Shown here: positions 31,329 through 39,604 of the stretch, piece after piece
How positions within the stretch are numbered: position 1 is the first letter of the stretch
Layout of the letters: every line of letters starts with the position of its first letter
Assembly (NCBI GenBank): GCA_943371535.1
Contig: CALRVE020000011.1
Location: 1-64,000, forward strand
Direction of reading: 5' to 3'
DNA length: 64,000 bases
Source: UBA1930 sp943371535
Lineage (GTDB): Bacteria; Bacteroidota; Bacteroidia; Chitinophagales; Chitinophagaceae
Translations under genes and position numbers: made by a program
Notes under the pieces: model-generated
The model's input: the letters and a program-made list of their open reading frames with translations, nothing else
What the model was told of the DNA's origin: nothing
Database searches by the model: none

Positions 31329-34064
31329 TTATTCTGGTTCGAAACCTAACATAAAGGTAAATCTAGATGCATCTTTTAATTTACCATTTGGTGTTATTCT
31401 ATCCAATCCTATGCCATAATCAAAACCAAGCAATCCAAACATGGGTAAAAAGAAACGCATACCCACACCCACTGAACGACGTAATTGAAAAGGATTATAG
31501 TCTTTAAAGCTATACCAGCCATTGGCTGCCTCAAAAAAGCTCAATGCATAAATGGTGCTACTTGGGTTTAAACTTAATGGATAACGCAGTTCTAAAACAT
31601 ATTTGTTAAACATGGTAAAATATTCTGAAGCACCTTGTTGATCGGGGTTTACTTTTGGATTGGAGGTTTGGTACACCGGAAAACCTCTGTGTGCAATAAT
31701 ATCGTAACCCAACAAAGCAAACTGATTGGTTAAACCAGCATCGCCCACTTGAAAACGTTCAAATGGAGATATTCTTAACCTATCATTGTACTTACCTAAG
31801 AAACCAAATTTAGCAGCCACTTTTAACACAAATTGCTTGTTTTTTTCTGGCCCAGCAGGTTTACCCAATGGCACATACCACTCTGTATTTAAACGCCATT
31901 TGTGGTATTCAATCCACTGATAAGGATTGGCAGAAGTTACCACACCTTTATCTATTAATGAGTATGGTGGCGTTATTGCTAAACTTGCCATAAAGTTTGA
32001 ACCACTACGTGGAAACAATGGCTGATCTACCGATGAACGTTGTAAAGCTATTTTAAAGTTTAAGTTATTAGAAAATCCATTGTTAAAGCCAGGCAAATTT
32101 ACCTGATCTATAAAATAGTTTTTCAATTTATAGCGAGAAAAACTTAAACCCATACTTAGAGAAAAATAATCATCGGGCCATTTTAATTGTTTGGCAAAGT
32201 TTACAGATGCTCCTGTTGTTTTAATATAAGAATTGTTGGCAGCATCGGTAGTAAACTGACCTGTTACAGGATCGAAAGCATTGGCAAATTTGGTATCGAA
32301 AATAGAAAAGGTAAATGCATTTCTTTTTTTACCACCTAACCAAGGTTCTGTAAATGAGAAGTTATACGAACGAAAAGCTCTACCATTACTTTGAATACGC
32401 AAACTTAGTTTTTGTCCATCGCCCATTGGTAATGGATCCCAAGCTTGTTTTTTCCAAATATTTTTGATAGAAAAATTATTGAAGGTAATACCTACTGTAC
32501 CTGTTAAACCAATTCCACCTCCCCAGCCTGCACTTAGTTCTAACTGATCGCTACTTTTTTCTTCCAAAGAATAATCAATATCTACCGTTCCATCTTCTTG
32601 ATTTGGACGAGGGTTAATACCAATTTTTTCTTGGTTGAAATAATTCAGTTGTGAAATTTCTCTTTGAGAACGTATTAAATCGCTTCTTCTAAATTTTTCA
32701 CCAGGAATGGTTCTAATTTCTCTACGAATTACGTGTTCTTTGGTTTTATCGTTCCCAGTTATATGTACATTACGTATAGTAGCCTGCGGGCCTTCAATTA
32801 CCCTAATTTCATAATCAATGGTATCATTATAAACTGCAGTTTCAATAGCATCGGTTCTAAAAAATAAATAACCATCATCCATATATAAGCCACTGATATC
32901 ACCACCTTCAGGCGATAATTGCTTGCCTAAGCCTTTATTTAAAATATCAATATTATAAACATCACCTTTTCTAATACCTAAAATAGTGGCTAAAATAGAA
33001 TCCGAATATTTGGTATTTCCTCTCCAAGAAATATTGCCAAAATAATATCTTTTGCCTTCGTTTACTTTAATACTAATATTCAAGTTGCCTTTAGCATTAG
33101 AAATTTTTCTCGACTCCTCAATCACAGCATCTCTATACCCTTGACCATTATAATATTCTAATAACTTTTCTAAATCTTCTTCATGTTTTACCTCATTGTA
33201 TTTTGCCGATGAAAAGAATTTAAAACGTACATAAGGATCTAAAACTTTTTTGGTTTTACTGTAGGTTAAGTATCCTTTTTCTTTAATATAATCGTTAAAA
33301 GTGTATTTTTTTCCTTCGCCAAAAGCACTTCTATCATCCGTTTTTTTCAAAGTAAAACGGCTCATTTCCTTCGTTTCTTTAAGTTGCTTTTTTAGTTTAA
33401 GTGGATCAAGTGTATTGTTTACAAAATCTATATTATTTACTTTTACTTTATTGCCTTTGTTAATATAGAATAACAAAACAACAGCATCGCCAAAAGTTGA
33501 ATCAGTTTTTTCTACAATTTTAACAGTAACATTTTTGTAAGCTTTATCGGCATAAAATTTTTCTATAGCTTCTTGGGCACTACGCTTCATGTTTTCGGTA
33601 ACAATTCTATTGGGCACTAAGCCTGTTTTGCCCATTAAATCTTCTTTTTCACTTTTCTTTACTCCAAAAAAATCATATCGTGCAAGCCTTGGTCGTTCGG
33701 TTACGTTAATTTCAATCCAAATATTTTTACCTTCTAATTTGGTTAAAAAAATGGCTACATCGCTAAAGTAGTTTTGTCCCCAAAGTTTGTTTATAGCTTT
33801 CGAAAAATTATCGCCACCGGGTATAGTAACTTCATCTCCTATGTTAATATTGGCAATAGATAATAATAAACTTTCATCGAAGTAATTATTACCAGTTACT
33901 TTAATACCAGCAATTTTATATTTAGCCGATTTTTTTTGGTTGTAAATATTTAATAAGTCAACATCAATTGACGTAATGGTAGTATCGTTGTTTTCAGTTT
34001 CTTGCGAAAAAGCAACGATAGAAGTGAAAGATGCAAAGAAAAGCAGCAGTAAAAGTTTATTCAT
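31329..34064 (-). CDS. bamA: Outer-membrane assembly factor BamA
   Basis: 911 residues from ATG 34064 (an ATG at 34079 would add MLNCK before the signal peptide). Signal peptide, then five POTRA-like repeats (about 50-450, e.g. YKIAGIKVTGNNYFDESLLLSIANINIGDEVTIPGG and the last, GPQATIRNVHITGNDKTKEHVIRREIRTIPGEKFRRSDL), then a 16-strand barrel ending in RFTFMLGFEPE. The barrel has the family's R-G-(F/Y) loop-6 element (AHRGFPVYQ). It inserts barrel proteins into the outer membrane. It is encoded with the OmpH chaperones downstream and uppS upstream on the same strand. Confidence 0.96.
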   Translation of the reverse strand: MNKLLLLLFFASFTSIVAFSQETENNDTTITSIDVDLLNIYNQKKSAKYKIAGIKVTGNNYFDESLLLSIANINIGDEVTIPGGDNFSKAINKLWGQNYFSDVAIFLTKLEGKNIWIEINVTERPRLARYDFFGVKKSEKEDLMGKTGLVPNRIVTENMKRSAQEAIEKFYADKAYKNVTVKIVEKTDSTFGDAVVLLFYINKGNKVKVNNIDFVNNTLDPLKLKKQLKETKEMSRFTLKKTDDRSAFGEGKKYTFNDYIKEKGYLTYSKTKKVLDPYVRFKFFSSAKYNEVKHEEDLEKLLEYYNGQGYRDAVIEESRKISNAKGNLNISIKVNEGKRYYFGNISWRGNTKYSDSILATILGIRKGDVYNIDILNKGLGKQLSPEGGDISGLYMDDGYLFFRTDAIETAVYNDTIDYEIRVIEGPQATIRNVHITGNDKTKEHVIRREIRTIPGEKFRRSDLIRSQREISQLNYFNQEKIGINPRPNQEDGTVDIDYSLEEKSSDQLELSAGWGGGIGLTGTVGITFNNFSIKNIWKKQAWDPLPMGDGQKLSLRIQSNGRAFRSYNFSFTEPWLGGKKRNAFTFSIFDTKFANAFDPVTGQFTTDAANNSYIKTTGASVNFAKQLKWPDDYFSLSMGLSFSRYKLKNYFIDQVNLPGFNNGFSNNLNFKIALQRSSVDQPLFPRSGSNFMASLAITPPYSLIDKGVVTSANPYQWIEYHKWRLNTEWYVPLGKPAGPEKNKQFVLKVAAKFGFLGKYNDRLRISPFERFQVGDAGLTNQFALLGYDIIAHRGFPVYQTSNPKVNPDQQGASEYFTMFNKYVLELRYPLSLNPSSTIYALSFFEAANGWYSFKDYNPFQLRRSVGVGMRFFLPMFGLLGFDYGIGLDRITPNGKLKDASRFTFMLGFEPE

Positions 34065-34204
34065 TTTACAATTCAACATATTAATATTATTGGTGGCCGA
34101 AGAAGCTTGTTTGCAGTTTCAGCAGCAGTTGTTATATGGTTTGGGTGGGCAAATTAAAGGGATTTCTCAAAACTGTTTGTTAAATAAGCTATTAAATCAA
34201 TTGT

Positions 34205-34969
34205 TTAACTATTTATAGTAGTGGCTTGTTTTATTTGTTTGCCTGTTTTACCAAACCTTCTTTCACGATTTTGAAAATCTACAATGGCTTCGTATAAATT
34301 TTCTTTTCTAAAATCGGGCCATCTTGTATTGGTAAAATAAAGTTCGGCGTAGGCCAATTGGTATAATAAAAAGTTGCTAATTCTATATTCACCACTGGTT
34401 CTTATCATTAATTCTGGATCTGGAAAATTGCTAGTGGTAAGGTATTGTTGTAATGTAGATTGATTAATTTCTTCGGGGTTAATTTTCCCATTTTTTACAT
34501 CAATACCAATATTTTTCACTGCATTTAGCAATTCCCATCTAGAACTGTAACTTAATGCCATTACTAAGTTTAAACCTGTATTAGCACTTGTCATGCTTAA
34601 TGCTTCTTGTAACTCGGCTTTAGCAAAATCGGGCAACATTTGCATATCGCCAATAACATGGAGTTTAATATTGTTTTTGTTTAAAATAGCTACTTCTTTA
34701 CGTATTGTATCAACTAATAAAGCCATTAAGCCATCAACTTCGTTTTGTGGTCGGTCCCAATTTTCGGTACTAAAAGCATATAAAGTAAGGTATTCAATAC
34801 CCAATTCTGCACTGCCTTCAACAATATTTCTTACACTTTCTACGCCATGAAAATGTCCAAATAAACGGTCTTCACCTTTTTCTTCAGCCCAACGACCGTT
34901 GCCATCCATTATAATAGCAATGTGTTTTGGTAAACGAGTTGTATCAATTTGTTCTAATAGCTCCGACAT
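34205..34969 (-). CDS. uppS: Isoprenyl transferase (undecaprenyl diphosphate synthase)
   Basis: 254-residue cis-prenyltransferase. HIAIIMDGNGRWAEEKG carries the catalytic Asp and the P-loop-like GNGRWA; FSTENWDRP, LVMALSYSSRWELLNAVKN, and the C-terminal RTSGEYRISNFLLYQLAYAELYFTNTRWPDFRKENLYEAI are all family blocks. In the last block the usual GGE(Q/K)RLSNFL reads SGEYRISNFL, a small variation. It makes the C55 lipid carrier for peptidoglycan and O-antigen, in the cytoplasm. It lies 140 bases upstream of bamA and is probably co-transcribed with it. Confidence 0.96.
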   Translation of the reverse strand: MSELLEQIDTTRLPKHIAIIMDGNGRWAEEKGEDRLFGHFHGVESVRNIVEGSAELGIEYLTLYAFSTENWDRPQNEVDGLMALLVDTIRKEVAILNKNNIKLHVIGDMQMLPDFAKAELQEALSMTSANTGLNLVMALSYSSRWELLNAVKNIGIDVKNGKINPEEINQSTLQQYLTTSNFPDPELMIRTSGEYRISNFLLYQLAYAELYFTNTRWPDFRKENLYEAIVDFQNRERRFGKTGKQIKQATTINS

Positions 34970-35145
34970 GTCTTTCTCTGCTTTAGGTGTGCAAAAGTAA
35001 TAAAATACAAGGGTTATTTGTATTTTGGTTTTAAATGATGCTTTTGGTACAATTTCAGGACTTAATTAGGTTGAAAAGGGATCACCCAAGGCAATATTAC
35101 CTAAGATAATAGGATGAATTTGAAATGTAGAACTCAGTATATGCT

Positions 35146-36183
35146 TTAAAAAGTTGACTTCTTTGGAATACCCTCTAAAATTATAAATGGAGTTATAATA
35201 ATTGCCAAACTTCCAGCAATTGAAATAATTAAGTTCAATATACCAGCAATCATATTCTTTAATCCTTTTTCAGAACTATTATAAAAGCCGTTATGTACTA
35301 AAAGAATTTTATCATGACGTAAGTGTAGTTTCTTGTATTCTTGAATAGTAAGTAAACGTTCTGTCCAACTACCAGTAATAGGATCGCAAGTATTTGTTGG
35401 ATGATTGATTTCAACAGGTAAAATATTTTTTTGTATGTAATCATCAACTGTTTTTTCAATATCGTCTTTCTTTAAACCCCTGGTTTTTTTTGCTAGTAAC
35501 ATTACAATATCATTAGATAAATTGTTATTGTATTGTTGAATAATTTTTTTGCGAACTTCTAAAAAACAAACACCTGCAAATTCATTTTCTACTGCCATTT
35601 GAAAAGCATTGCTATCTTCTAATTCGTCTTTTAATTGTAATTGTTTAAGTTGTTTAGATTTTATAGGATTTTCTGCTACCGATGCTGTTGTAAAAACGGT
35701 AATTATGTTTCTATTGATACTATTGAATGTGTTAAAAAGCATATCTAAATTGTACACATGTTCAATAACATCGGTACCAATTACCATATTTAATTCTTTG
35801 TTAGAAAAGTAAGTAAATAATTGCTCTTCATTGCCTAAAATCCAGCCTTCAATGGGTAAATTTAATTGTGTACTCAATTGTTGGGCTGCCTGTAAAAATG
35901 AGTTACTTACATCGCTAGCATATACTTTTTTAACTCCACAAAATTTTGCAAATAAGGCAAGTAAACCATTGCCTGTGCCAAAATCTAACAATGCAACGTT
36001 GGTAGTATTTCTTGCAGCAAAAGCTTTTTCTAGCACTACTGCATAAATGTGTAAATAATGTAATTTATGTTGAAGTAAAGTTTGTAAGTAAGCTTGTGCG
36101 TAAGCATCGTTGGTAACATCTTTAACACGAACAGTGTTGAGTATATTAACAAAACCTGGAATAAAATTTTTAAAAGGTTGCAT
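35146..36183 (-). CDS. SAM-dependent methyltransferase with C-terminal membrane segment
   Basis: 345 residues. Motif I is LLDFGTGNGLLALFAKFCG (about 65-83), followed by VYASDVSNSFLQAA and MVIGTDVIEHVYNLDMLFNTF, a class I methyltransferase of the UbiE/ubiquinone-like type. After about residue 290 a hydrophobic stretch (NMIAGILNLIISIAGSLAIIITPFIIL) suggests membrane anchoring at the C-terminus, uncommon in this fold. Its ATG follows directly on the stop codon of the LOG-family gene with no gap, so the two are translationally linked. Substrate unknown; a membrane-associated lipid or surface glycan is conceivable. Confidence 0.75.
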   Translation of the reverse strand: MQPFKNFIPGFVNILNTVRVKDVTNDAYAQAYLQTLLQHKLHYLHIYAVVLEKAFAARNTTNVALLDFGTGNGLLALFAKFCGVKKVYASDVSNSFLQAAQQLSTQLNLPIEGWILGNEEQLFTYFSNKELNMVIGTDVIEHVYNLDMLFNTFNSINRNIITVFTTASVAENPIKSKQLKQLQLKDELEDSNAFQMAVENEFAGVCFLEVRKKIIQQYNNNLSNDIVMLLAKKTRGLKKDDIEKTVDDYIQKNILPVEINHPTNTCDPITGSWTERLLTIQEYKKLHLRHDKILLVHNGFYNSSEKGLKNMIAGILNLIISIAGSLAIIITPFIILEGIPKKSTF

Positions 36184-36915
36184 TTATCTTTTCTCCAATA
36201 ACCACCACAATTTTTTGCGAGGCTTTACTTTATAGTTTGTTTTTACGTAGGTTTTAATATGATTCATGGCTTCATCGTAATCGTCGGTTAATAAAACCAA
36301 GTCCATATCTTCAAGAGAAATTGTCTTGGCTTCTTTCATCATTTCAATGTATTCAACCAAAGGTTCAAAATATTTTTTACCAAATAGTACTACCGGAAAA
36401 TTATTGATGGTTTTTGTTTGAATGAGTGTAAGGGTTTCAAATAGTTCATCCATTGTGCCAAAGCCACCAGGCAAAATCACAAAAGCATAAGAATATTTAA
36501 CCAGCACTACTTTTCTGGTAAAAAAATAATTAAAGGTTAAACTCTTATGTATGTAAGCATTTTCATGTTGTTCAAATGGGAGTTTAATATTGCAACCAAT
36601 GCTTTGTCCACCGGTTTCAAAAGCACCTCTATTGGCTGCTTCCATAATGCCTGGGCCACCACCTGTCATAGTGGTAAAACCTAGTTCTGCAATGCGTTTT
36701 CCAAATTCTCTTGCAGCAATATAATATTCATGTTCTTCTGTAAAACGGGCACTTCCAAATACGGTTATACATGGGCCAGCAAAGTGTAGTTTTCTAAAAG
36801 CATAAATAAATTCTAGAAAAATTTCCCAAGCAAAACCTAGTTCATTGATTCTAGGTTTGGGGCCATCTAAATACACTAATTTTTTTGCAGGAATAATTCT
36901 TTCTTTATTTTCCAT
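36184..36915 (-). CDS. LOG-family (TIGR00730) Rossmann-fold protein
   Basis: 243 residues. TMTGGGPGIMEAANRGAFETGGQSIGCNI and VILPGGFGTMDELFETLTLIQTKT contain the PGGxGTxxE motif of the LOG/lysine-decarboxylase-like family, whose characterised members release cytokinin bases from their nucleotides by phosphoribohydrolase action. In bacteria without plants as hosts the natural substrate is unsettled, possibly nucleotide 5'-monophosphates. N-terminal 40 residues precede the fold. Immediately upstream of, and abutting, the methyltransferase gene. Confidence 0.9.
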   Translation of the reverse strand: MENKERIIPAKKLVYLDGPKPRINELGFAWEIFLEFIYAFRKLHFAGPCITVFGSARFTEEHEYYIAAREFGKRIAELGFTTMTGGGPGIMEAANRGAFETGGQSIGCNIKLPFEQHENAYIHKSLTFNYFFTRKVVLVKYSYAFVILPGGFGTMDELFETLTLIQTKTINNFPVVLFGKKYFEPLVEYIEMMKEAKTISLEDMDLVLLTDDYDEAMNHIKTYVKTNYKVKPRKKLWWLLEKR

Positions 36916-36929
36916 AACAATTATATTTT

Positions 36930-36937
36930 CAAATCTA
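36930..36937 (-). promoter_or_regulatory. -7 box of the LOG-methyltransferase operon
   Basis: Minus strand TAGATTTG, 14 bases before ATG 36915; a TTG lies about 24 bases further upstream (36962-36964), slightly outside the usual spacing. Confidence 0.5.
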
Positions 36938-36980
36938 TTGATAATAAACCTAATTAAATTGCAACTCTAAAATAAAACTT

Positions 36981-37751
36981 ATGCGAATTATCTCTTACAA
37001 TACCAATGGTATTAGAGCAGCTATGAAAAAAGGATTGATAGAATGGTTACAAACCAATCCTGCCGATATTATTTGCATACAAGAAACCAAAGCTAATAAA
37101 ACCGATGTTGATATAGCTGCTATTGAAGCTCTAGGTTTTGAAACCTATTGGTTTAGTGCTCAAAAAAAAGGCTATAGTGGCGTTGCTGTTTTTACAAAAA
37201 TAAAGCCAGAATTAGTTGAATATGGAACACAAATTGAACAAAGCGATTTTGAAGGAAGAGTGATTCGTTTAGATTTTAAAGACATTACTTTAATCAATGC
37301 TTATTTTCCAAGTGGAACAAGTGGCGATGAAAGACAAACCTATAAATACCAATGGTTGAACGAAATGTTTGATTATGTACAAGCATTAAGAAAGAAACGT
37401 AAGAAAATTATTTTAACGGGTGATTATAATATAGCTCATACCGAAGTGGATATTCATGATCCGAAGGGGAATAAAAATTCATCAGGATTTTTACCTGAAG
37501 AACGTGCATGGATGACTGAGTTTTTAAACAATGGATGGGTTGATAGTTTTAGGTTTAAAAATCCAGATGCAAGAGGTGCTTACAGTTGGTGGAGTCAACG
37601 TTTTCCGAGTGTTCGATTACAAAATAAAGGTTGGAGAATTGATTATATATGTGTTACGGATAACTTACAAGATAGCATTCAATTGGCCACTATTTTCCCC
37701 GATGTAAAACACAGCGATCATTGCCCTATTTATTTAGAACTGAGCTTGTGA
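36981..37751 (+). CDS. xth: Exodeoxyribonuclease III (AP endonuclease)
   Basis: 256-residue member of the exonuclease III/endonuclease-exonuclease-phosphatase fold. Catalytic landmarks are visible: SYNTNGIRAAMKKGL, IICIQETKANKTD (metal Glu), SGVAVFTK, TGDYNIAHTEVDI (Asp/Asn pair), WWSQRFPSVRLQNKGWRIDY, and KHSDHCPIYLEL with the terminal Asp-His pair. It incises abasic sites in base excision repair and removes blocked 3' ends. Monocistronic, ending at a strong bidirectional terminator. Divergent from the LOG-family gene. Confidence 0.96.
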   Translation: MRIISYNTNGIRAAMKKGLIEWLQTNPADIICIQETKANKTDVDIAAIEALGFETYWFSAQKKGYSGVAVFTKIKPELVEYGTQIEQSDFEGRVIRLDFKDITLINAYFPSGTSGDERQTYKYQWLNEMFDYVQALRKKRKKIILTGDYNIAHTEVDIHDPKGNKNSSGFLPEERAWMTEFLNNGWVDSFRFKNPDARGAYSWWSQRFPSVRLQNKGWRIDYICVTDNLQDSIQLATIFPDVKHSDHCPIYLELSL

Positions 37752-37788
37752 GTTGGTGAGTGGTGAGAGGGGAAGTTTTGCCTCAAAC

Positions 37789-37823
37789 AAAAAAGCTGCG
37801 TAAATCATTTACGCAGCTTTTTT
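37789..37823. terminator. Bidirectional rho-independent terminator
   Basis: A perfect 16-bp stem, AAAAAAGCTGCGTAAA against TTTACGCAGCTTTTTT with loop TCA, lies between convergent xth and fabH; both strands have a T-run. Confidence 0.92.
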
Positions 37824-37841
37824 ATTTAACATTCAGTTAGT

Positions 37842-38831
37842 TTAAAATCCCCATTTCACTAAAGTTGCACCCCAAGTAAAACCACCACCAAAAGCTGCAA
37901 GTACTAAGTTGTCGCCTTTTTTTAATTGGTCTTGCCATTCATATAAACAAAGAGGAATGGTTGCAGCCGTAGTATTGCCATAACGTTCAATATTAATCAT
38001 CACTTTATCTTTACTAATACCCATTCTATCGGCAGTGGCATCAATGATTCTTAAATTGGCTTGGTGAGGTACCAACCAAGCAATATCATCACCCGTTAAA
38101 TTATTTTTTTCTAATAATTCTGCACTTACATCGGCCATGCCTTTTACAGCAAATTTAAAAACGGTTTTCCCTTCTTGAAAAGCAAAATGTTCTTTTGCCA
38201 AAACGGTTTCAACGCTTGCAGGTTTTAAAGAACCACCAGCTTTCATGTGTAAATAATCTCGTCCACTACCATCACTTCTTAAAATACTATCTTGAATACC
38301 AAACCCATCTGTATTGGGTTGTAATAAAACAGCAGCAGCGGCATCGCCAAATAAAATACAAGTATTTCTATCTGTATAATCAACAATAGCACTCATTTTA
38401 TCGGCTCCCACAACAATTACATTTTTGTATCGGCCACTTTCAATTAAACTAGCACCTGTGGTTAAAGCATATAAAAAACCGCTACAAGCTGCACTTAAAT
38501 CAAAACCCCAAGCATTGGTGGCTCCAATTTTATCTGAAATAATATTGGCAGTTGCAGGAAAAACCATATCTGGTGTTACTGTTGCACAAATAATGCAATC
38601 AATATCGGTTGGAGCAAGATTTTTTTTGGTTAAAATTTCTTGAATAGCAGGCACAGCCATATCGCTAGTAGCTTTACCCGGTTCTTTCAAAATTCTTCTT
38701 TCACTAATGCCGGTTCTAGTTTTAATCCATTCGTCGTTGGTATCCACCATTTTTTCTAAATCGGTATTGGTTAGTTTGGTTTCTGGGGCATAGCCTCCAA
38801 CAGCGGTAATTGCAGCAGTAATTTTGCTCAT
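37842..38831 (-). CDS. fabH: 3-oxoacyl-ACP synthase III (FabH)
   Basis: 329-residue thiolase-fold enzyme that starts type II fatty-acid synthesis by condensing acyl-CoA with malonyl-ACP. The Cys-His-Asn triad is complete: AACSGFLYAL, LVPHQANLRII and IERYGNTTAATIP. Other marks are NDEWIKTRTGISERRI and the glycine-rich AAFGGGFTWGATLVKW end. ATG 38831 gives the family length. The genes either side of it are not fatty-acid genes, and the divergent ruvA starts at 38979. Confidence 0.96.
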   Translation of the reverse strand: MSKITAAITAVGGYAPETKLTNTDLEKMVDTNDEWIKTRTGISERRILKEPGKATSDMAVPAIQEILTKKNLAPTDIDCIICATVTPDMVFPATANIISDKIGATNAWGFDLSAACSGFLYALTTGASLIESGRYKNVIVVGADKMSAIVDYTDRNTCILFGDAAAAVLLQPNTDGFGIQDSILRSDGSGRDYLHMKAGGSLKPASVETVLAKEHFAFQEGKTVFKFAVKGMADVSAELLEKNNLTGDDIAWLVPHQANLRIIDATADRMGISKDKVMINIERYGNTTAATIPLCLYEWQDQLKKGDNLVLAAFGGGFTWGATLVKWGF

Positions 38832-38978
38832 GTAAATAGTTTCAAAAAGTTAAATGATTGGGGTGCAAATATCAGTAATTCTATCACAGAATGTTATTTG
38901 ATTAATTTTCATCCAAATTACAATCAAATTTAAAGTAAGCATATAATATAAACCCTTATTTTTGAAATCCTTGTAATT

Positions 38979-39563
38979 ATGATAGCATTTGTAAGAGGAC
39001 AGTTTGTTCAAAAACAGCCAGCTCGTGTAGTGGTAGATGTAAATGGCGTTGGGTACGATTTGCAAATTAGTTTGCATACCTACAGTGCCATTGTAAATAA
39101 AGATAGCGGTCAGTTATTCACTTATTTACATATTACCGAAAATGCACAAACTTTATTTGGGTTTGCCGAGCAAGATGAAAAAGAAATTTTTTTGCAGCTC
39201 ATTAGTGTTTCTGGTGTTGGTGCAGCAACTGCAAGAATGATGCTGTCTGGTATGAAGCCTGAAGAAATTACAAGGGCTATTGTTCAAGGCAACACAAAGC
39301 AATTAGAAAGTATCAAAGGAATAGGTAAAAAAAGTGCCGAACGTTTAATTGTAGAATTAAGAGATAAGTTGGGTAAACAACAATCTGAAACTACTATTGG
39401 AGGTTTTGCCAATGCTTTACCACACTATGATGCTATTGTGGCTTTAGTTTCTTTAGGAATTGCAAAACCTATGGCAGAACAAGCTGTAAAAAAAGCAATT
39501 TCCGCAAACCCCGAACCTGTTGCATTAGAAGATTTAATTAAAAACGCTTTAAAAAACTTGTGA
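38979..39563 (+). CDS. ruvA: Holliday junction DNA-binding protein RuvA
   Basis: 194 residues, normal size. N-terminal OB domain (MIAFVRGQFVQKQPARVVVDVNGVGYDLQI), two helix-hairpin-helix motifs (SVSGVGAATARMMLSG and SIKGIGKKSAERLIVEL) and a C-terminal three-helix domain for RuvB contact (YDAIVALVSLGIAKPMAEQAVKKAI). RuvA tetramers bind Holliday junctions and recruit RuvB (encoded at 7247). The sprA gene begins 41 bases after the stop, an arrangement seen in other Bacteroidota. Confidence 0.96.
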   Translation: MIAFVRGQFVQKQPARVVVDVNGVGYDLQISLHTYSAIVNKDSGQLFTYLHITENAQTLFGFAEQDEKEIFLQLISVSGVGAATARMMLSGMKPEEITRAIVQGNTKQLESIKGIGKKSAERLIVELRDKLGKQQSETTIGGFANALPHYDAIVALVSLGIAKPMAEQAVKKAISANPEPVALEDLIKNALKNL

Positions 39564-39604
39564 TTTATTGACATTGATTTCTACTTAACTAAGGCCTCGA
39601 CGTT

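Noticed and set aside
31333..31345. GGTTCGAAACC, like a tRNA T-arm
   Set aside because: It lies inside the bamA C-terminus and has no matching acceptor or anticodon stems nearby.
33976..34218. Open plus-strand frame of 80 codons across the bamA start
   Set aside because: It is the antisense shadow of bamA's signal-peptide region and the AT-rich spacer, with no family resemblance.
37751..37788. GGTGAGTGGTGAGAGG tract after xth as another hairpin-family member
   Set aside because: It lacks the complementary CACCAACC half, so it cannot form the hairpin.
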